Origin: Desulfuromonas sp.
GTDB taxonomy: Bacteria > Desulfobacterota > Desulfuromonadia > Desulfuromonadales > BM103
Direction: 5' to 3'
Assembly: GCA_012026975.1 (NCBI GenBank)
Contig: VEPG01000008.1
Span: 22,744-86,743, forward strand
Length of the DNA: 64,000 nt
Shown here: piece by piece, positions 59,188 to 64,000 of the stretch
Numbering within the stretch: the first letter of the stretch is position 1
Layout: every line of letters begins with the position of its first letter
Position numbers and translations under genes: made by a program
The notes under the pieces: model-generated
What the model saw: the letters and a program-made list of their open reading frames with translations, nothing else
The model's database searches: none
What the model was told of the DNA's origin: nothing

Positions 59188-61041
59188 TCACCGGCGCAAC
59201 AGAACGGCGAGAATAGCAATGGCCGCCGGGGTTACGCCGGGGATGCGGCTGGCCTGCCCGAGGGTATGCGGACGAATCTTCTGCAGTTTCTCACGGACCT
59301 CCGCGGAGAGGCTGGCGACCGTGGCATAGTCAAAATCGGCCGGAATGACTTGGGTTTCCATGCGCCGGGTCCGCTCCACCTGATCCTGTTGGCGGCGGAT
59401 ATAGCCTTCGTACTTGACCGAAGTTTCCAACTCGTCACGAACCTCGACCGGCAACGCGGCCAGTTGTTCATCCAGGAAGAGTAGATCATCGAGGCCAATT
59501 TCCGGGCGGCGCAGCAGTTCTTCCAATGAGGCGCCGTTGTTCAACAGCCCCAGGCCCAGGCGCTCCAGGGTGTCCCTGTCGCCGGGGGCCACCCGGACCT
59601 CGCGCAGACGCCCCCCGCCGGTGGCCACGGCCGCAAGCTTGGCGCAGTAGCGCTGCCAGCGGGCCTCCGGCAACAGGCCAACCTGGCGACCAAGGGCAGA
59701 CAGGCGCTGGTCGGCGTTATCCTCGCGCAGCAGCAGGCGAAACTCGGCGCGCGAGGTGAACATCCGGTAAGGCTCTTTGGCCCCGAGATTGACCAGGTCA
59801 TCAACCAGCACGCCGAGATACCCCTGGTCACGGCCGATAATGACCGGCTCGCGTTCCTGGGCCTGCAGGGCGGCATTGATCCCGGCCAGCAACCCCTGGG
59901 CGCCGGCCTCCTCATAGCCGGAGGTGCCGTTGATCTGGCCGGCATGATAGAGGCCGCGCAACGCCTTGGTTTCGAGGGTCGGCAGCAGCTGGATCGGATC
60001 GACGTAATCGTACTCGATGGCGTAGCCGGGACGCATGATTTCGACCGCCTCCAGCCCCGGCAAGGTCCGCAGGAAAGCCCGCTGCACATCGAGCGGCAAC
60101 GATGTGGAGACACCATTTGGATAGATTTCGCCGCTGGCATACCCTTCCGGCTCCAGGAAGATCTGGTGCTGGTCCTTCTCCGGAAAGCGCACCACCTTGT
60201 CTTCGATCGACGGACAGTAGCGCGGGCCGACCCCTTCGATCACCCCGGAATAGAGCGGCGAACGATCCAGCCCGCCGCGAATGATCTCGTGGGTGCACGC
60301 ATTGGTGTAAGTGATGTGGCACGGCAGCTGCGGCCGGTCGATCCGTTCGGTGTCCGCAGAAAAAGGCCGCGGCACGGAATCGCCGTGCTGGGCTTCCAGC
60401 CGGGAGAAGTCGATGGAACTTTTGGCCAGCCGTGCCGGGGTCCCGGTCTTGAGCCGGCCGACCACGAAGCCGAGCGCCCGCAGATGCTCGGACAACCCTT
60501 CGGACGGCGGCTCCCCCGCCCGCCCTCCGGGATAGTGGACCAACCCGACATGGATCAGGCCGCGCATGAAGGTGCCGGTGGTGAGCACCACCGCCGGCGC
60601 CTGAAACCGGAGCCCTTCGCGGGTTTCTATGCCGGAGACCCGCCCACCCGCTTCGAGCAGGCGCACCACCTGTCCCTGTTTGAGATCGAGGCCGGGCTGG
60701 CTTTCCAGCACCAGCTTCATGCGCAGCCGGTACTGATCGCGATCGGCCTGGGCGCGCGAGGAGCGCACGGCCGGGCCCTTCTTGGTGTTGAGCATACGGA
60801 ACTGAATGCCGGTGGCATCGATGTTGCGCGCCATCTCACCGCCGAGAGCATCGATCTCGCGTACCAGATGCCCCTTGGCCAACCCGCCGATCGCCGGATT
60901 GCACGACATCTGTCCGCACATGTCGAGGTGCAGCGTCAGCAACAGGGTGCGGCAGCCCATCCGTGCCGCGGCCAGTGCCGCCTCACAGCCGGCATGACCG
61001 GCACCGACCACGATCACCTGATAATGCGCACCTTCACTCAT
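59188..61041 (-). CDS. mnmG: tRNA uridine 5-carboxymethylaminomethyl modification enzyme MnmG
   Basis: 617-residue FAD enzyme that with MnmE modifies U34 of certain tRNAs. FAD loop VIVVGAGHAGCEAALAAARM (about 9-28), TTGTFMRGLIHVG (about 152), FAD-binding CPSIEDKVVRFPEK (about 270), and C-terminal GVTPAAIAILAVLLRR. The start at 61041 (MSEGAHYQ) is preferred; a longer frame to 61071 would start inside parS. rsmG follows directly. Confidence 0.97.
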   Translation of the reverse strand: MSEGAHYQVIVVGAGHAGCEAALAAARMGCRTLLLTLHLDMCGQMSCNPAIGGLAKGHLVREIDALGGEMARNIDATGIQFRMLNTKKGPAVRSSRAQADRDQYRLRMKLVLESQPGLDLKQGQVVRLLEAGGRVSGIETREGLRFQAPAVVLTTGTFMRGLIHVGLVHYPGGRAGEPPSEGLSEHLRALGFVVGRLKTGTPARLAKSSIDFSRLEAQHGDSVPRPFSADTERIDRPQLPCHITYTNACTHEIIRGGLDRSPLYSGVIEGVGPRYCPSIEDKVVRFPEKDQHQIFLEPEGYASGEIYPNGVSTSLPLDVQRAFLRTLPGLEAVEIMRPGYAIEYDYVDPIQLLPTLETKALRGLYHAGQINGTSGYEEAGAQGLLAGINAALQAQEREPVIIGRDQGYLGVLVDDLVNLGAKEPYRMFTSRAEFRLLLREDNADQRLSALGRQVGLLPEARWQRYCAKLAAVATGGGRLREVRVAPGDRDTLERLGLGLLNNGASLEELLRRPEIGLDDLLFLDEQLAALPVEVRDELETSVKYEGYIRRQQDQVERTRRMETQVIPADFDYATVASLSAEVREKLQKIRPHTLGQASRIPGVTPAAIAILAVLLRR

Positions 61042-61070
61042 CGTTCTTCGCACCGCCACCGGCGGCTCCA

Positions 61071-61086
61071 TGTTTCACGTGAAACA
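61071..61086. promoter_or_regulatory. parS centromere site
   Basis: Exact match to the parS consensus, TGTTTCACGTGAAACA, extended by one matching base on each side. It lies in the 71-base gap between mnmE and mnmG, about 4 kb from parB. It is the nucleation site for ParB and marks the origin-proximal region. Confidence 0.95.
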
Positions 61087-61112
61087 TCTTTGTGTCCTGT
61101 GTGGAACGCCAG

Positions 61113-62495
61113 CTACTTGCCGATACAGAAGCGACTGAAAATCTGTTCCAGAATGGCGTCGGGCGTGGTCTCTCCGGTAATCTGGCCCAGCGCCGCCAAC
61201 GCCTCGCGCAGTTCGAAGGCCAGGCATTCGTACGGCTCACCGGCTGCCTGTGCAGCCCGAAAGCGCTCAAGGGCGGTGAGCGTTCCGCTCAAGGCGTCGC
61301 GATGCCGACGTTCAGCCAGAACCACACCACCAACAGTATCACCGGCACCGGGTCCGCAGAAATGCGCAACGATCGCTGCCTGTAGCTCGGCGAGCCCCGT
61401 CCCCTGCCGCACCGAAACCGCAACGTGAGACAGGAACGGGTGGCTGTGTGGCTCTTCAGCGGCCGGCAGATCGCTCTTGTTGCGCACCAGAACCGTCCGT
61501 TCCGGTGGTGCCATGGCCACGGCCATGCGATCTTCGGCCGTCAGCGGCTGCGAACCATCGAGCACCAGCAGCACCAGATCGGCGGCACGCGCCTTCTCCC
61601 GCGCCCGCCGCACCCCCTCCTGCTCGATCGGGTCGGTGGTGTCGCGGACCCCGGCGGTATCGATCAGGCGCAAAGGCAGACCATCCAGAACCAGCTCTTC
61701 TTCAACGGTATCGCGGGTGGTGCCCGGGATTTCGGTAACGATCGCCCGGGCCTCGCCGAGCAGAGCATTGAGCAGCGAGCTCTTGCCGACGTTCGGCCGC
61801 CCGAGGATCAGGACGCTGACCCCCTCGCGCAGGGCCCGGCCGTTATCGAAAGTCAGCATCAGCTCGGTGATGGCGGCATGCACCGCCGCGGCGCGTGTGG
61901 AAACCGCCTGGTGATCGAGGGTGCCGAGATCATCGTCGGGAAAGTCGATATGCGCCTCGAGCAGAAGAAGAAGTTCGCGCAGTTCCGTGGTGAAGTGATG
62001 AATTTGCTGCGAAAGGCGTCCTTCGAGCTGGCCGAGGGCGATGCGGGCGGCCTGTTCCGAACGGGCACCGATCAGGGCGGCGACCGCTTCGGCCTGGGCC
62101 AGATCGAGGCGGCCATTGAGAAAAGCGCGTTGGGTAAACTCACCGGGATTGGCCAGGCGGGCACCTTCGGCCAGAAACAGGTCGAGGATGCAGCGCAGGA
62201 GCTGACTGCCGCCGTGGCAGTGCACTTCAACCACATCTTCGCCGGTATAGGAATGCGGCGCTCGCATGATGACCGCGAGCACCTCGTCAAGCGGGGTGCC
62301 GTCACGGCGGCAGAGCCGACCATGATAGAGATGGTGCGAGACCATGGCCGGCGGTGCCGTCCGGCCGCGAAAGGCAGCCGCCAGCAGGGCCTCTGCCCGT
62401 GACCCGGACAGACGCACGATGCCGACACCACCCTCGCCCGGCGGGGTCGCCGGGGCGACAATGGTGTCGCAGGCGGGCGGGGCGGAGCGTGTCAC
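61113..62495 (-). CDS. mnmE: tRNA modification GTPase MnmE
   Basis: 460-residue GTPase working with MnmG. N-terminal formyl-THF-binding domain (TIVAPATPPGEGGVGIVRLS), G domain with P-loop GRPNVGKSSLLNALL (about 227-241), switch DTAGVRDTTDPIEQEG (about 273-288) and NKSD (about 338), and the C-terminal CIGK motif in the last residues (SRFCIGK), whose Cys is needed for activity. yidC precedes it by 7 bases. Confidence 0.98.
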   Translation of the reverse strand: MTRSAPPACDTIVAPATPPGEGGVGIVRLSGSRAEALLAAAFRGRTAPPAMVSHHLYHGRLCRRDGTPLDEVLAVIMRAPHSYTGEDVVEVHCHGGSQLLRCILDLFLAEGARLANPGEFTQRAFLNGRLDLAQAEAVAALIGARSEQAARIALGQLEGRLSQQIHHFTTELRELLLLLEAHIDFPDDDLGTLDHQAVSTRAAAVHAAITELMLTFDNGRALREGVSVLILGRPNVGKSSLLNALLGEARAIVTEIPGTTRDTVEEELVLDGLPLRLIDTAGVRDTTDPIEQEGVRRAREKARAADLVLLVLDGSQPLTAEDRMAVAMAPPERTVLVRNKSDLPAAEEPHSHPFLSHVAVSVRQGTGLAELQAAIVAHFCGPGAGDTVGGVVLAERRHRDALSGTLTALERFRAAQAAGEPYECLAFELREALAALGQITGETTPDAILEQIFSRFCIGK

Positions 62496-62502
62496 GATGA
62501 AC

Positions 62503-64000
62503 TCAGGTCAGACGGCGGTTGATGTAGTATTGCTGGGCAATGGTCAGCAGGTTGTTGACCAGCCAGTAAATGACCAGGCCGGAGGGAAAGTTCAGGAACA
62601 GGAAGGTGAAGACCACCGGCATGAACAGGAAGATCTTGGCCTGAATCGGGTCGGCGGTGGTTGGCGTCATCTTCTGCTGGACGAACATGCTCGCCCCCAT
62701 CAGCAGAGGAGTGATGTAGTAGGGATCCTTGGCCGATAGATCGGTCAGCCAGAGCATGAACGGCGCCTGGCGCAGGGCGATGGAGTCGAGCAGTACCTTG
62801 TAAAGGGCAAAGAACACGGGGATCTGCACCAGCATCGGCAGGCAGCCGCCCAACGGGTTGACGCTGTGCTTCTTATAGAGCTCCATGAGCTCACGGTTCA
62901 ATCGTTCCTTGTCGCTCTTGAACTTTTCGCGAAGCTTCTGCATCTCCGGTTGCAGCTTCTGCATCGCCTTCATCGAGGCATAACTCTTGTGGGTCAGCGG
63001 CCAGAAGAGCAGCTTGATGATGATGGTGAGGACGATGATGGCCAACCCATAGTTCTTAAGGAAGCCATAGAAGAAGACCAGCACGTGCAGCAGCGGCTTG
63101 GCCAGTAGATCGAACCAGCCGAAATGGACGGCTTCATCCAGATGGTGATCGGCCGCCTTCAGCAGTTCCCAATCTTTTGGCCCGAAAAACAGCAGATAGC
63201 TGAACTGCCGGCGTTCCCCCGGCTGCAGGGACAGCGGCGGCGAGACAAACACGGATTCCAGCTGATCGTTGTTAAGCGCGACCTGCAGCTTCTCGGCCGC
63301 CGCTTCGAGCGGGACTGCGGCCGTCATGAAATATTTGCTCTGCAGTGAGCTCCAGACCGTCTCTTTGCCGAAACTTTTGGCCTGTTTTCTGAGATCCTTG
63401 ACATCGACCTGCTCGAGTTTGTCACCGATCAGGGCCGCGGGCCCGGCAAAACTGTAACTGTCTTTCTGACCGTCATCCCATTGCTGCACCAGGGCAAAGC
63501 TCAGGGTACCGCTCAGCGCCACCGGGGAGGCGTTGCGAATCCCGACCGAACTGTCGATGGTGTAGTTGTCGCCATGGAAGGTGAAGGTCTTGACAATCTC
63601 GGCACCACTGGTGGTGACATGCCGGAAGGATAGTCGCTGCTCTCCGCCGGCCGGAAGGTTGATCTGTTGGTCAGCAACATCGACCGCAAAGGGAGCATCC
63701 GCATATAATGCCAACCCCTCGGTGCCGGTCGTGCGTAGCGTCGCATAGCGGCTGTTCGCCGTCTTGACCAGCGGTACCGGGCCGGCGCCGGCGGCCGGCG
63801 TCTCCCGGTAATCCTTCAGTTCCATCGCCATCAGGCGGGCGCCGACGGTCGACAGAACCGCACGGTATCTGGCGGTTTCGACGATGATTTCCCGGGCCGG
63901 CGCCGTGGCGGGAACCGGCAGCGGGGCCGGAGCAAGCGGTTGGGCAGCAGTGACACCGGCGGGTGCCGCGGCCGGGGTGGGCTGAGCAGAAACGGCCGGG
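62503..64000 (-). CDS. yidC: Membrane protein insertase YidC (5' end outside window)
   Basis: At least 499 residues are visible; the frame stays open to the last base. An ATG at 63831 is internal: upstream codons read AREIIVETARYRAVLSTVGA, the conserved start of the periplasmic domain, preceded by an Ala/Pro-rich linker as in other YidC proteins. The large periplasmic domain runs to about 63080, then the conserved insertase core with five spans (KLLFWPLTHKSYASMKAMQK; NPLGGCLPMLVQIPVFFALY; FLNFPSGLVIYWLVNNLLTI). It inserts membrane proteins, including ATP synthase subunit c. Only the N-terminal anchor is missing. Confidence 0.96.
   Translation of the reverse strand, partial: PAVSAQPTPAAAPAGVTAAQPLAPAPLPVPATAPAREIIVETARYRAVLSTVGARLMAMELKDYRETPAAGAGPVPLVKTANSRYATLRTTGTEGLALYADAPFAVDVADQQINLPAGGEQRLSFRHVTTSGAEIVKTFTFHGDNYTIDSSVGIRNASPVALSGTLSFALVQQWDDGQKDSYSFAGPAALIGDKLEQVDVKDLRKQAKSFGKETVWSSLQSKYFMTAAVPLEAAAEKLQVALNNDQLESVFVSPPLSLQPGERRQFSYLLFFGPKDWELLKAADHHLDEAVHFGWFDLLAKPLLHVLVFFYGFLKNYGLAIIVLTIIIKLLFWPLTHKSYASMKAMQKLQPEMQKLREKFKSDKERLNRELMELYKKHSVNPLGGCLPMLVQIPVFFALYKVLLDSIALRQAPFMLWLTDLSAKDPYYITPLLMGASMFVQQKMTPTTADPIQAKIFLFMPVVFTFLFLNFPSGLVIYWLVNNLLTIAQQYYINRRLT

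Noticed and set aside
61041..61071. Upstream ATG for mnmG at 61071
   Set aside because: It lies at the parS palindrome, lacks a ribosome-binding site, and the family starts at MSEGAHYQ-like residues.

Overview
This GC-rich window looks like a chromosomal segment of a Desulfuromonadales-type deltaproteobacterium (Geobacter / Desulfuromonas / Pelobacter relatives). The evidence is the gene content and order, not a database match: an SfrAB-type soluble NADPH:acceptor oxidoreductase, a nikK-MN-Q-O nickel transporter, an ATP synthase operon with two b-type subunits and no a or c gene, and the block bactofilin-parB-parA-rsmG-mnmG-mnmE-yidC, which normally lies beside the replication origin. A perfect parS site sits between mnmE and mnmG. 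No rRNA, tRNA, CRISPR array, prophage or transposase gene was seen.

Layout. 1-2.8 kb: a truncated 3-hydroxyacyl-CoA dehydrogenase/enoyl-CoA hydratase and a thiolase (beta-oxidation). 2.9-3.6 kb: a degenerate receiver protein and a small tautomerase. 3.6-7.2 kb: an ECF-type nickel uptake operon behind a promoter covered by an inverted repeat. 7.3-9.5 kb: sucCD. 9.5-17.4 kb: def-fmt-DUF116-htpX-rsmB-rpe-Nudix-homocysteine methyltransferase/MTHFR. 17.4-23.3 kb: glutaredoxin, lipoprotein, sfrBA, a cupin and a 29-residue membrane peptide. 23.4-25 kb: a terminal-inverted-repeat element, a 16-cysteine zinc-ribbon protein, rubrerythrin and an unknown gene. 25-35.9 kb (mostly minus strand): uvrA, pdxA, PilZ (plus strand), two PpiC-type foldases, mfd, nadA. 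36-39.9 kb: tatBC, a DsbA-like protein, an ABC-2 exporter. 39.9-44.1 kb: an arsenic operon (arsR, DUF318 permease, glutaredoxin-like, thioredoxin, CcdA, arsC, acr3). 44.3-46.5 kb: DUF3124 protein, CDF-like membrane protein, two ferritin-like proteins. 46.7-50 kb: GntR regulator, K+ channel/RCK protein, a TIM-barrel protein, isochorismatase-like hydrolase. 50-56 kb: atp operon (minus strand). 56-64 kb: bactofilin, parBA, rsmG, mnmG, mnmE, and yidC running off the end.

The most interesting links are regulatory and structural. The GntR gene at 47 kb has a 17-bp palindrome inside its own promoter, and a near-identical palindrome lies upstream of sfrBA 29 kb away, suggesting one regulator for both. 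Small mobile palindromes have landed inside uvrA, between atpD and atpC, and in the ars operon. A longer terminal-inverted-repeat element supplies the stop codon of the zinc-ribbon gene. Several genes use TTG or GTG starts, and the ABC exporter operon may be leaderless.
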